64,000 bases of DNA, taken from contig NZ_CP142208.1 in assembly GCF_036865545.1 (NCBI RefSeq), positions 1,488,001 to 1,552,000 on the forward strand. Reading direction: 5' to 3'. This document shows positions 37,667 to 46,021 of the stretch, one piece after another (position 1 is the stretch's first letter; each line of letters starts with the position of its first letter). A model generated the notes under the pieces. That model had not been told where the DNA came from and made no database searches. It saw nothing but the letters and a program-made list of their open reading frames with translations. The position numbers and the translations under genes are program-made. The stretch is from Erwinia sp. E_sp_B01_1 (GTDB taxonomy: Bacteria > Pseudomonadota > Gammaproteobacteria > Enterobacterales > Enterobacteriaceae).

Positions 37667-37752
37667 GCCGGTGTGTTCCCAGGTCTGCCGCTGAAAGAGG
37701 GCGAAGTATACCGCTTATCAGCCCGTCGGGTTAAGCCTTTGCTGGCTTTTTG

Positions 37753-38470
37753 TTACCGGGCTATCTGCTGTGTCAACAATCGCTGTAGCGACACGGGCAG
37801 CCGCGACGTCACCCTCAGGATAAAGGAGTAAAGGCGGGGGAAGGCGATCTCCGCTTTGCCTTTGGCGAGCCCTTCACGGATATAACGCGAAGCCTGACCG
37901 ACGCTGACTATCATCGGCATGGCGAAATCATTCCGCCGGGTCATGGGCGTGTCGACAAAGCCCGGCTGCACCAGGGTGATGGCAATTTGCTGGCGTTTCA
38001 GATCCTGCGCCAGACTGCGGGCAAAATAGGCCAGCGCCGCTTTGGCCGCACCATAAGCCTCGGCTCTTGGCATGGGCACCAGGCTGGCTGATGAGCCCAC
38101 CAGCGCAACGCGGCTGCCGGGAGAAAGTTGCGGAAGCATCGCATCCAGGCAATTCACCGCGCCGGTAAAGTTGGCGTCCATCACCCTATGGACTTTTTCC
38201 GCCTCAACCACGCCAGTGATTGAGATATTCACAACTGCCGGCACAAAGAATAACCAGGCGGGCGTTTCTGCCACTCAGGGCCGTGCGCGTTTCACTGAGG
38301 CTGGTGATATCAAATTCACAGAGTGTAATGCTGCTGAATTTCTCACGCAGGGTTTCAAGCTTGCTGCGGTTTCGTCCACAGGCGGTAACATGCCAGCCTT
38401 CAGCGGCATAATCGAGGGCCAGTTGGTAACCAATACCGGAGCTGGCACCGGTGATTAAAACCCGCTTCAT
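37753..38470 (-). pseudogene. Short-chain dehydrogenase/reductase, frameshifted
   Basis: N-terminal frame from ATG 38470 gives MKRVLITGASSGIGYQLALDYAA with the TGxxxGIG cofactor motif and LVILCAGSCEYLNH, then stops. The other frame continues from about 38214 with GVVEAEKVHRVMDANFTGAVNCLDAMLP, the catalytic VGSSAS, Tyr-Lys (YGAAK) and PGFVDTPMT. One extra base near 38215 (minus strand CAC-T-GGC) explains the break; removing it gives a 238-residue SDR. The context is not a homopolymer, so a true mutation is somewhat likelier here than in yehY or dinG. Substrate unknown. It lies 45 bp downstream of mlrA, same strand, likely one transcript. Confidence 0.8.
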
Positions 38471-38515
38471 AGACGTAATCTCTTGATGAACCGAAGGTCG
38501 AAGAGAGGGGGCTCC

Positions 38516-39247
38516 TCAGCTTCCCTGATGGGTGACAGAGAACCCCTGCTCCTGCCAGTGGACCAGCTGCTCCTGCTGCCTGCGGGTAAGAGGTTTGCCG
38601 GTGAACACAAAGAGTTTCTGGCCGGGGAACAGCTCGGGGCGCGGTAACTCTAAAGGTTCTGCCAGCACGTCAATCCGCCATCCCTGTTGAGAGAGACGCC
38701 AGGCTTCTAACCACAAACGGGTACGATCTTCGACAGCCCAGCCGATCAGCAATGCATCCTTGCCGGGCTTTTTACGGGAGCCGGTCAGACAGAAGGCGAC
38801 ATAATCAATTAAAGCCCCATCCAGCAGGCTGCACATGGCGCGGGCGGTATTCTGATCCAGCCCAAGACGTTGACGAATGGGAATGAAAACGTGATCGATC
38901 AGCGCATCAGCCGGGTTTTCCTTGCCGATGGTGGCGATCTTCTGCCTGAGCTTGGCGGGCCTGACATGACGCAGCACGGCCATCATCTCTTCCTGAACGG
39001 TCACCCAGCCATCATGGACGTTAACGCTTTCCCCTTCGAGCAGGGCTTTCACCTTGCCCACAGGCACGCCGCTGTCTATCCAGCGTTTGATCTCTTCAAT
39101 ACGTTGAATATCTTCATCATCAAACTGGCGGTGCCCGCCTTCGGTCCGCTGAGGTTTTAACAACCCGTAACGACGCTGCCAGGCCCGGAGAGTCACCGGA
39201 TTAATCCCGCAGCGTATGGCGACGTCACCAATACTGTACAATGCCAT
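38516..39247 (-). CDS. mlrA: MlrA, MerR-family transcriptional regulator
   Basis: 243 residues from the ATG preceded by AGAGGA, the exact length of E. coli MlrA; 20 more upstream codons are open but not conserved. N-terminal MerR winged helix ([34 protein letters not shown]) then a C-terminal ~170-residue domain of the B12-binding-fold type seen in MlrA/LitR regulators ([18 protein letters not shown]). In E. coli MlrA activates csgD and thus curli/biofilm together with RpoS. The gene closes the yoh-yeh block as in E. coli (next to yehW). Its own upstream region carries MlrA-box-like TGTACA repeats. Confidence 0.94.
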   Translation of the reverse strand: MALYSIGDVAIRCGINPVTLRAWQRRYGLLKPQRTEGGHRQFDDEDIQRIEEIKRWIDSGVPVGKVKALLEGESVNVHDGWVTVQEEMMAVLRHVRPAKLRQKIATIGKENPADALIDHVFIPIRQRLGLDQNTARAMCSLLDGALIDYVAFCLTGSRKKPGKDALLIGWAVEDRTRLWLEAWRLSQQGWRIDVLAEPLELPRPELFPGQKLFVFTGKPLTRRQQEQLVHWQEQGFSVTHQGS

Positions 39248-39299
39248 GCAATTCCTCTTATCCTTCCAGCACCCGTTAACCGTAGCGGACTCTCCATTG

Positions 39300-39326
39300 T
39301 TGTACAACTAAAATTTATATGTACAA
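39300..39326 (-). promoter_or_regulatory. MlrA-box-like inverted repeat upstream of mlrA
   Basis: TTGTACA-N13-TGTACAA lies 53 bp upstream of the mlrA ATG and surrounds a TATAAA on the minus strand. The E. coli csgD MlrA target is reported as two TTGTACA-type arms 12 bp apart, so this differs only by one spacer base. Suggests autoregulation. Confidence 0.5.
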
Positions 39327-39524
39327 CTTGATCCTGGTCCAGAAAATCGTCCTATTCTGAGAATCCTGATGAGTGTCAGAGGTGAGCGCCTGGCGGAAAT
39401 TAGCCCCTTTTTTCCTGGTCCGGGGTCAGTGCGCGCAGTTAATTGAGGTTGGAGACCTGCGTTAATGAGTGAGACTGATTATCAGATTTTGAGGGCTGAG
39501 CAGGCGATAGACGCTCATTCCGGG

Positions 39525-39557
39525 TTGTACAATGTTTTGCAGGTTGTGTGGTATAAG
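39525..39557 (+). promoter_or_regulatory. Promoter with TGTACA element upstream of the DUF3750 gene
   Basis: Extended -10 TGGTATAAG (39549-39557) preceded by TTGTACAA at 39525-39532, which covers the -35 position. A second arm is poor (TTGTGTGG). Fits a MerR-type activator site and a shared MlrA control. Confidence 0.4.
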
Positions 39558-39651
39558 GTGCAAGTATTAGCTTTATCTCCGAAGATCCGCTGACCTCAAC
39601 CCTTTCTGATGCATGCTTAATACCCGTTTTCCACTGGTGGACGAAGGAACT

Positions 39652-40428
39652 ATGATCTGGTTAAAAGTTTTCAGTATTGGTTTTATCTGCGTGATGCTGC
39701 TTTCATTTGCACAGAGCTATTTTAAAGCTACCCATAATGGTGTGGCCTTGAGTGGGCAGAGCTGGTCAACCGCCCGACGTGACTCCGCTCATCTGGCACC
39801 CGATCCTGTCGCCCTGAAAGACGTGGCCATCGTACAGGTCTATGTTGCACCTGCTTTTAGCTGGCGCGGCCTGCTTGCCGTGCATCCGTGGATCCTGATC
39901 AAAAAGGCGGGCGAAACGGAGTTCAGGCGTTATGAGGTGGTGAGCTGGGGCAGCAGCAATGTTATCCGCGAGAACTTCACCCTTCCTGATGGCTACTGGT
40001 TTGGTGCCAGACCGCAACTTATCACCGACCATCGTGGGGCTTCCGCAGCGGCGATGATCCCAAAGATTGAGGCGGCGATAAAAAGTTATCCCTGGCCTCA
40101 CACCTATCGCGTCTGGCCGGGCCCCAACAGCAACACCTTTCTGGCTCACATAGGCCGCGAAGTGCCCACGCTCAGGCTGGATCTGCCTGCTAATGCCATT
40201 GGCAAAGATTTCCGTGCGCTGACCAATCCCGTAGGCTTACCGCCTTCTGGCCGGGGTCTTCAGCTCTCCCTGCTGGGCGTGCTGGGCGTGACTTTTGGCG
40301 CGGAAGAGGGGCTGGAAGTGAATGTTCTTGGCTTCAATATGGGGGTGGATGTGAAATATCCGGCGCTGCGTTTACCTTTCATTGGGCGTCTGGGGCAAAG
40401 TAAATCAGAGACTGACCCGGCTTCGTAG
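39652..40428 (+). CDS. DUF3750 domain protein
   Basis: 258 residues from the ATG with GAAGGA 4 nt upstream; an ATG 39 bp earlier has no ribosome site. One N-terminal hydrophobic helix (about 2-19) suggests a membrane anchor or uncleaved signal, followed by a soluble domain exported to the periplasm. Conserved-looking blocks: VAIVQVYVAPAFSWRGLLAVHPWILIK, WGSSNVIRENFTLPDGYWFG, PHTYRVWPGPNSNTFLAHIGREVP. This is the DUF3750 family, whose function is unknown. The region 39248-39524 upstream holds no gene I can support, only regulatory repeats. Confidence 0.8.
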   Translation: MIWLKVFSIGFICVMLLSFAQSYFKATHNGVALSGQSWSTARRDSAHLAPDPVALKDVAIVQVYVAPAFSWRGLLAVHPWILIKKAGETEFRRYEVVSWGSSNVIRENFTLPDGYWFGARPQLITDHRGASAAAMIPKIEAAIKSYPWPHTYRVWPGPNSNTFLAHIGREVPTLRLDLPANAIGKDFRALTNPVGLPPSGRGLQLSLLGVLGVTFGAEEGLEVNVLGFNMGVDVKYPALRLPFIGRLGQSKSETDPAS

Positions 40429-40482
40429 TGCCCGTCTTATTCACTTGCAGCGCCGCTACCTGTTCCCGCCTTCAGGCGTGCT

Positions 40483-40513
40483 GTAGCCCACTCTTCTGTG
40501 GGCTACGCTGTTT
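40483..40513 (+). terminator. Terminator after the DUF3750 gene
   Basis: GTAGCCCAC-TCTTCT-GTGGGCTAC hairpin followed by GCTGTTTT; lies between convergent genes. Confidence 0.7.
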
Positions 40514-41599
40514 TCACAGGCTGACGCTGAGCGCCTCCACGCGGGCGATGGCCTGATACAGCAACGCCTCGGTGACAGGTTCTGCCATATTTTCCATATC
40601 CGGTGCATGGACGGACTCACGAACGATCACCGCAAGTTCCTGCTCCGTCAGATCCGCAATGGCCGTCAGGCTGAGCGGCACACCACAGGCTCTGGCCAGC
40701 GCCATCTCCTCCAGCAGCTCCTCATCACTGCGGTTTTCCAGCGCCAGCAGGCAGAGATTGCCATAGCCCACCAGCAAACCATGACCATATTCGCGGGTTT
40801 TGTCGCAGAAGGTAAAGCCTTCATAAATGGCATGGGCCGCCGCCGCATGCGCACCGTTACTCATTAAAGAGGTCAGCCCGGCGAAGGTGAAAATCACATC
40901 CAGCGCCTGATCGAGATGATGATCCGGCAGATTTTTACGCACTGCTTCACAGGCTTTTGGGCCATGCTGCGCAATCACTTCATAGCAAATCAGGCTGTGG
41001 GCCAGCGAGGATTTGGCACTGGCGTCGACCGGCGGATGGCGCTGGCTGACAGCGCGGAACTCATACCATTTGGCCAGGGTATCGCCCAGCCCGGCAGCCA
41101 GCCAGCGCAGCGGGGCTTTGGCCAGGAGTTCGCTGTCGATGATCACTGCCGCAGGTGCCTGAGGAAGCGGAAAGATATCGTGGAAATTGCCGTGGTCATC
41201 ATAGCGGATGCTCAGCGGAGTAACGGCTGAGCAGGTGGCGGCGATGGTTGGAACAGTAATCACCGGAATGTTATGCTCCGCCCCCACCGCTTTGCAGGTA
41301 TCCAGCGATTTCCCGCCGCCGGCGGCAATGATCACCTCAACGTTCAGCGACTTTGCCAGCTCGCCCAGGCGGCTGATTTGCTTCAGGGAAGTTTCGCCAC
41401 CAAACCATTCGCAGCCTGCCAGCTCAACCTCTGCATCGGCAAGCTGTCTCCGGACCTGAGGCTCAACGGCTTTCAGTGCCTGATGCCCGCCAATCAGCAG
41501 GGCGCGCTGCCCCAGTTCGCGACAGATTTCACCGAGCTGATGTATTACGCCTGCGCCACGCAGTATGCGTGCAGGGAAAACCAGATTTTGTTCAGACAT
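40514..41599 (-). CDS. Iron-containing alcohol dehydrogenase / glycerol-dehydrogenase-like oxidoreductase
   Basis: 361 residues from the ATG with AAAGGT upstream (a start 36 bp earlier lacks conservation). Nucleotide-binding AAGGGKSLDTCKA, VPTIAATCSAVTPLSI, metal-site region GLGDTLAKWYE (Asp) and the His residues in AHAIYEGFT and YGHGLLVGYG define the group III (GldA/YbdH-like) family. YbdH/HcxA of E. coli is the same length and acts on hydroxycarboxylates; substrate here is unproven. Divergent from a LysR-type gene that is its likely regulator. Confidence 0.88.
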   Translation of the reverse strand: MSEQNLVFPARILRGAGVIHQLGEICRELGQRALLIGGHQALKAVEPQVRRQLADAEVELAGCEWFGGETSLKQISRLGELAKSLNVEVIIAAGGGKSLDTCKAVGAEHNIPVITVPTIAATCSAVTPLSIRYDDHGNFHDIFPLPQAPAAVIIDSELLAKAPLRWLAAGLGDTLAKWYEFRAVSQRHPPVDASAKSSLAHSLICYEVIAQHGPKACEAVRKNLPDHHLDQALDVIFTFAGLTSLMSNGAHAAAAHAIYEGFTFCDKTREYGHGLLVGYGNLCLLALENRSDEELLEEMALARACGVPLSLTAIADLTEQELAVIVRESVHAPDMENMAEPVTEALLYQAIARVEALSVSL

Positions 41600-41737
41600 G
41601 CCGGACCTTTTAATGTGAGAGACGCTCGGCGCCATCAGTTGTACTTCACTCCGGGCAACACACAGAGCATTTCATAAAGAATATTAGCGGCCAGCTGTGA
41701 GGTGCCATCATCTGTCGGATAAGCTTGTGAAAAAATC

Positions 41738-41808
41738 CCTGACGGCAAATAATCAGTTCAGGAATTTCATAACTAAAAGATCGCTGAGGCGAACCCTTAG
41801 CCGTCAGG
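41738..41808. promoter_or_regulatory. Inverted repeat in the ADH-LysR divergent region
   Basis: Perfect 9-bp arms CCTGACGGC and GCCGTCAGG, 53 bp apart, in the ~300-bp divergent intergenic region. No coding frame of note lies here. Could be a pair of regulator sites or an RNA structure in the leader of the LysR gene. Confidence 0.35.
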
Positions 41809-41903
41809 ATTGCCAGCCAAAAAAATCCCGCAGGCGAGAGTTTTTGCCAGCCCTGAAGGCAGAGTCAGTGAGTGCTATTGCCAGCCACCCCGGAGGAAAT
41901 GTT

Positions 41904-42803
41904 GTGAGCACCAGTCGTCTTCCCAATCTCAAGCTGCTGACCATCTTCGCCACCGTTGCCCGCTGTCAGGGCTACTCCCGTGCGCAGCAGGAACTCAATA
42001 TGACCCTGCCAGCAATAAGCGGCTATATGAGCGAGCTGGAACAGCAGCTCGGCTTCGTGCTCTGCCAGCGCGGACGCGGGGGCTTTTCGCTGACGGCACG
42101 CGGCGAGCAGTATCTTCAGCACAGCCTGCAATTGCTCGGCACGCTTTCTGACTTTGAACGCAAGGTGGAAGGGCTGAAAACGGAGCAGGGCGGCGTTTTC
42201 TCTCTGGGCGTGGTGGACTCCGTTTCCACCGATAATCAGCTGGGGCTGGCAGAAAGTATTAATCAGTTCAGCGAGCGGTTCCCCGGAGTTTACCTCAACC
42301 TCTCGGTGAGAGATCCCAATGAGTTGCAACAGAAAGTGCTGGATAACCGGCTTGATCTGGCGATCGGGCATTTTCCGGTAAACGTCAATAATCTGGTAAC
42401 GGTGCCCTTGCATCATGAGCAGCACTGGCTTTACTGCAGTGACAGCCATCAGCTTTATGCCCGGCCAGAGCCGGAAGCGACAGAATTACATCAGTATGGT
42501 TTTGTCACCCGCAGCTACTGGAACCAGGCTGAGCTGGCACGGCGGGGTTTCAAAGCGAGTGCGGCCTCGGTCGAAAGCATTGAGGCGCAGTTGATTCTGA
42601 TCCTCTCCGGTAACTACATCGGTTATCTGCCGGAGCATTGTGCGCTGCCCTGGGTGGAAAAAGGGCGGTTAAAAAAACTTTCGCCGCACCAGTTCAGCTA
42701 TCAGGCACCTTTTTCGCTGATATTTCGCCGGGGCCGTAGCCGTGAGATGCTGATCAGGGCCTTTCGCGACATGGTGAAACTGCGAGTCGTACCGCTTCAT
42801 TGA
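41904..42803 (+). CDS. LysR-family transcriptional regulator
   Basis: 299 residues from a GTG preceded by GGAGGA; the open frame extends 69 codons upstream without conserved sequence. N-terminal winged HTH (LKLLTIFATVARCQGYSRAQQELNMTLPAISGYMSELEQQLGFVLCQRGRGGFSLT) and a LysR substrate-binding domain (about 95-295). Ligand unknown. It is divergent from the iron-type alcohol dehydrogenase and likely controls it. The C-terminus ends in a basic stretch (RRGRSREMLIRAFRDMVKL). Confidence 0.9.
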   Translation: MSTSRLPNLKLLTIFATVARCQGYSRAQQELNMTLPAISGYMSELEQQLGFVLCQRGRGGFSLTARGEQYLQHSLQLLGTLSDFERKVEGLKTEQGGVFSLGVVDSVSTDNQLGLAESINQFSERFPGVYLNLSVRDPNELQQKVLDNRLDLAIGHFPVNVNNLVTVPLHHEQHWLYCSDSHQLYARPEPEATELHQYGFVTRSYWNQAELARRGFKASAASVESIEAQLILILSGNYIGYLPEHCALPWVEKGRLKKLSPHQFSYQAPFSLIFRRGRSREMLIRAFRDMVKLRVVPLH

Positions 42804-42828
42804 TTCAGCAGGGCTGACGCGAGGCTGA

Positions 42829-42848
42829 TACTGTGTAAAAATACAGGC
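42829..42848 (+). promoter_or_regulatory. LexA (SOS) box of dinG
   Basis: TACTGTGTAAAAATACAGGC: CTG-N10-CAG with 16 of 20 bases matching the LexA consensus, 23 bp before the dinG ATG. E. coli dinG is also an SOS gene. Confidence 0.85.
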
Positions 42849-42871
42849 TCTCCTGGTCATAAGTGGTTGTC

Positions 42872-45033
42872 ATGGCGTTATCTGCCGCGTTGAAAGCGCA
42901 AATTGCCGGATGGTATAAAGCCCTCCAGCAACAAATTCCCGATTTTATTCCCCGCGCCCCGCAACGGCAGATGATTGCTGAAGTGGCAAAAACGCTGTCG
43001 GGCGACGACGGCCGCCATCTGGCGATTGAAGCGCCGACTGGCGTGGGGAAAACACTCTCCTATCTGATCCCCGGCATTGCCGTCAGCCGTGCGGAAGAAA
43101 AGCCGCTGGTGGTCAGTACCGCCAACGTGGCGCTTCAGGATCAGATCTTCAGTAAGGATCTCCCGCTGCTGAAGAAAATTATCCCCGATCTGCAATTTAC
43201 CGCTGCCTTTGGGCGTGGACGTTATGTCTGTCCCCGTAATCTCTCCGCTCTGGCGACTGATGAAGAAAAGCAGGGCGATCTGCTGCTGTTTCTGGATGAG
43301 CAGATGACCGCCAGCAAAGACGAGCGCGCGCTTTGCACCACGCTTGAAAAGAACCTGAACCGCCATCAGTGGGATGGCCTGCGCGATCACTGCGAGGACT
43401 CTATTGAAGATTCGCTGTGGCAGCGTCTGAGCACGGACAAGGCGAACTGCCTGGGCAGCAACTGTCACTGGTTTAAGGAGTGCCCATTTTATGTCGCCCG
43501 CCGCGAGATTGAACACGCGGATGTGGTGGTGGCTAACCATGCCCTGGTGATGGCCGCGCTGGAGACGGAGTCAGTGTTGCCGCCGCCAAAAAATCTGCTG
43601 CTGGTGATGGATGAAGGGCATCATCTGCCGGATGTGGCGCGCGATGCGCTGGAGATGAGCGGGGAAATCACGCCGGGCTGGAATACGCTGCAACTCGATC
43701 TCTTCTGCCGCCTGGTGGAGCAGTGTATGGCGCAGTTCAGGCCGAAAAGGCCGCCGGGGTTGAGCAATCCCGAACGGTTAAAAGCGCACTGTGAGGAGGT
43801 GCGGGAGCAGTTGCAAATGCTCTCGCAGATCCTGAATCAGGTGCTGCTACCGCATAATCAGGAAGGCGAATACCGTTTTGAAATGGGGCTGTTGCCGGAA
43901 GAGGTGCTGACGATCTGCGCCCGCCTGTTCAAATTATCCGATGGCCTGCGCGGGCTGGCAGAAGCGTTACTCAACGATCTCGGTGAAAAAACGGGCCAGT
44001 TTGATGTGGTCAGACTGCACCGCACGCTGATCCAGATGAGCAAAGCGCTGGGCTGGTTTGAAGCGTTCAGCAAACTGTGGCGGCTGGCCGCGATGGAGAA
44101 AGCCTCCAACGCGCCGGTCTCTAAATGGGTGACGCGGGAACTGCGTGAAGGCAATGCTCATCTGCTGCTGCACTGCGCCGGGATCCGCGTCAGCGATCAG
44201 CTGGAAAAACTGATGTGGCGGAAAATCCCGCATGTGGTGGTGACCTCTGCCACGCTGCGATCGCTGAACAGCTTCCAGCGGCTGCAGGAGATGTCCGGCC
44301 TTAGCGAAAAGGTGGGCGATCGGTTCGTCGCGCTGGACTCGCCGTTTAACCATGTTGAGCAGGGCAAACTGATCATCCCGCAAATGCGGCTTGAGCCCAT
44401 GCTGGCAAATGAAGTCGGGCATCTGGCTGAAATGGCGCATTTCTTCCGCGCCCAGATTAAAGAGGGCAAGCACAAAGGTATTCTGGTGCTGTTTGCCAGT
44501 GGCCGGGCGATGAAACAGTTTCTGGCCTACCTGCCGGAGCTGCGGCTGATGATGCTGGTACAGGGTGACAAACCCCGTCCGGCGCTGGTGGCGCTGCACC
44601 GTAAACGGGTCCAGCAGGGCGAAACCAGCGTGCTGGTGGGGCTGCAGAGCTTTGCAGAAGGGCTGGATTTGAAAGGCGATTTGCTGTCACAGGTGCATAT
44701 TCATAAAATTGCTTTCCCCCGGTGGACAGTCCGGTTATTTTGACCGAGGGCGAATGGCTGAAAAGCCTGAAACGCTACCCGTTTGAAGTACAGAGTCTGC
44801 CGAGCGCCTCCTTCAACCTGATCCAGCAGGTAGGCAGGTTGATCCGCAGCCATGACTGTTTTGGCGAAATTGTGATTTATGACCGACGTTTGCTGAGCAA
44901 AAGCTATGGTGCCCGTTTACTGGGCGCGCTCCCGATATTCCCCATCGAGCAGCCGGCTATGCCGGAAGGGGAGTTACCCAAAGCCAGCGCCGCGTTACAG
45001 GAAAAGAGAGCGCCTTCCCGTCGTCGTCGCTAA
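42872..45033 (+). pseudogene. dinG: ATP-dependent DNA helicase DinG, frameshifted at a C5 run
   Basis: XPD-like Fe-S helicase. First frame encodes ~620 residues with Walker A APTGVGKT (54-61), the four Fe-S cysteines C120, C193, C198 and C204, DEGHHLPD (DEAH box variant) and VTSATL. At CCCCC 44716-44720 the frame slips and ends at 44743; homology continues in the next frame as DSPVILTEGEWLKSL, QVGRLIRS (motif VI) to RRRR. Adding one C gives a 720-residue protein (E. coli 716). Without it the helicase motif VI is lost. Unwinds DNA and R-loops. An assembly error at the homopolymer is the simplest explanation. Followed 16 bp later by ybiB, one SOS operon. Confidence 0.9.
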
Positions 45034-45049
45034 CTATTAAGAGCAGAGC

Positions 45050-46021
45050 ATGGAATATAACAAGATCATCAAAGAAGTGGGCCGTGGCAAAAACCATGCC
45101 CGTGATCTCGATTTTGACACCGCCCGCGAGCTCTATCGCGAAATGCTGGCCGGGAAAGTACCGGATCTTGAAATGGGCGGCATCCTGATTGCGCTGCGCA
45201 TCAAAGGCGAAGGCGAAGAGGAGATGCTGGGCTTTTATCAGGCGATGCAGGAGCGGGTGCTGACACTGACTCCGCCAGTAAATTTTGCGATGCCGGTAGT
45301 GATCCCCAGCTACAACGGCGCGCGTAAGCAGGGCAACCTGACGCCTCTGCTGGCGCTGGTTCTGAGCAAGCTTGGCTTCCCGGTGGTGGTGCATGGCGTC
45401 AGTGACGATCCCACCCGCGTCACCAGCGAAGCGGTGTTTCAGGCGCTTGGCGTGCAGGCCGTACAAAGTGCAGAACAGGCGCAGGCGAAGCTTGATCGGG
45501 GTGAGCTGGTCTTTATGACCGTGGCAACGCTGTGTGAGCCACTGGCCGTGCAGCTCTCTCTGCGCTGGAAAATGGGGGTGCGCAACAGCGCGCATACGCT
45601 GGCAAAACTGGCTACGCCCTTTGCGGAAGATGCCGCGCTGCGCCTCTCCAGCGTCTCTCATCCCGAATACATCCCCCGCGTCGGTAAATTCTTCCAGGCC
45701 ATTGGCGGCCGTGCGCTGTTGCTGAACGGCACGGAAGGCGAAGTGTATGCCAATCCGCAACGCCGCCCGGCGATCAGTCTGATTGCCGCCAGCGAGCCGG
45801 AGGTGCTGCTGCCGCGTCAGGATGAGGAGGGAGCCCCAAGGGACACGCTGCCAGAGGCGAAAGATGCGGAGACAACGGCTCTGTGGATCCGCCGTTGTCT
45901 GGATCGGGAGATTACCCTGCCGGACTCGCTGCGCCAGCAAATCGCCTGCTGCTATGTGGCCACCGGAAGGGCAGTAGATCTGCCTGAAGCGCTGGAGCAG
46001 TTGGGTAAAGCCGGCTATTAA
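45050..46021 (+). CDS. ybiB: YbiB, TrpD2 family nucleic-acid-binding protein
   Basis: 323 residues (E. coli YbiB 320). Same fold as anthranilate phosphoribosyltransferase (helical N-domain MEYNKIIKEVGRGKNHARDLDFDTA, then alpha/beta domain with VHGVSDDPTRVTSEAVFQALG), but the TrpD glycine-rich PRPP loop GTGGD is replaced, so it is not a transferase; the family binds nucleic acid with a basic groove. Co-transcribed with dinG under LexA. Its final 4 bp overlap the convergent M20 gene. Confidence 0.93.
   Translation: MEYNKIIKEVGRGKNHARDLDFDTARELYREMLAGKVPDLEMGGILIALRIKGEGEEEMLGFYQAMQERVLTLTPPVNFAMPVVIPSYNGARKQGNLTPLLALVLSKLGFPVVVHGVSDDPTRVTSEAVFQALGVQAVQSAEQAQAKLDRGELVFMTVATLCEPLAVQLSLRWKMGVRNSAHTLAKLATPFAEDAALRLSSVSHPEYIPRVGKFFQAIGGRALLLNGTEGEVYANPQRRPAISLIAASEPEVLLPRQDEEGAPRDTLPEAKDAETTALWIRRCLDREITLPDSLRQQIACCYVATGRAVDLPEALEQLGKAGY

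Noticed and set aside
39369..39446. 25-codon frame between mlrA and the DUF3750 gene
   Set aside because: No ribosome site, no hydrophobic or conserved-looking pattern; the region is better explained as regulatory.
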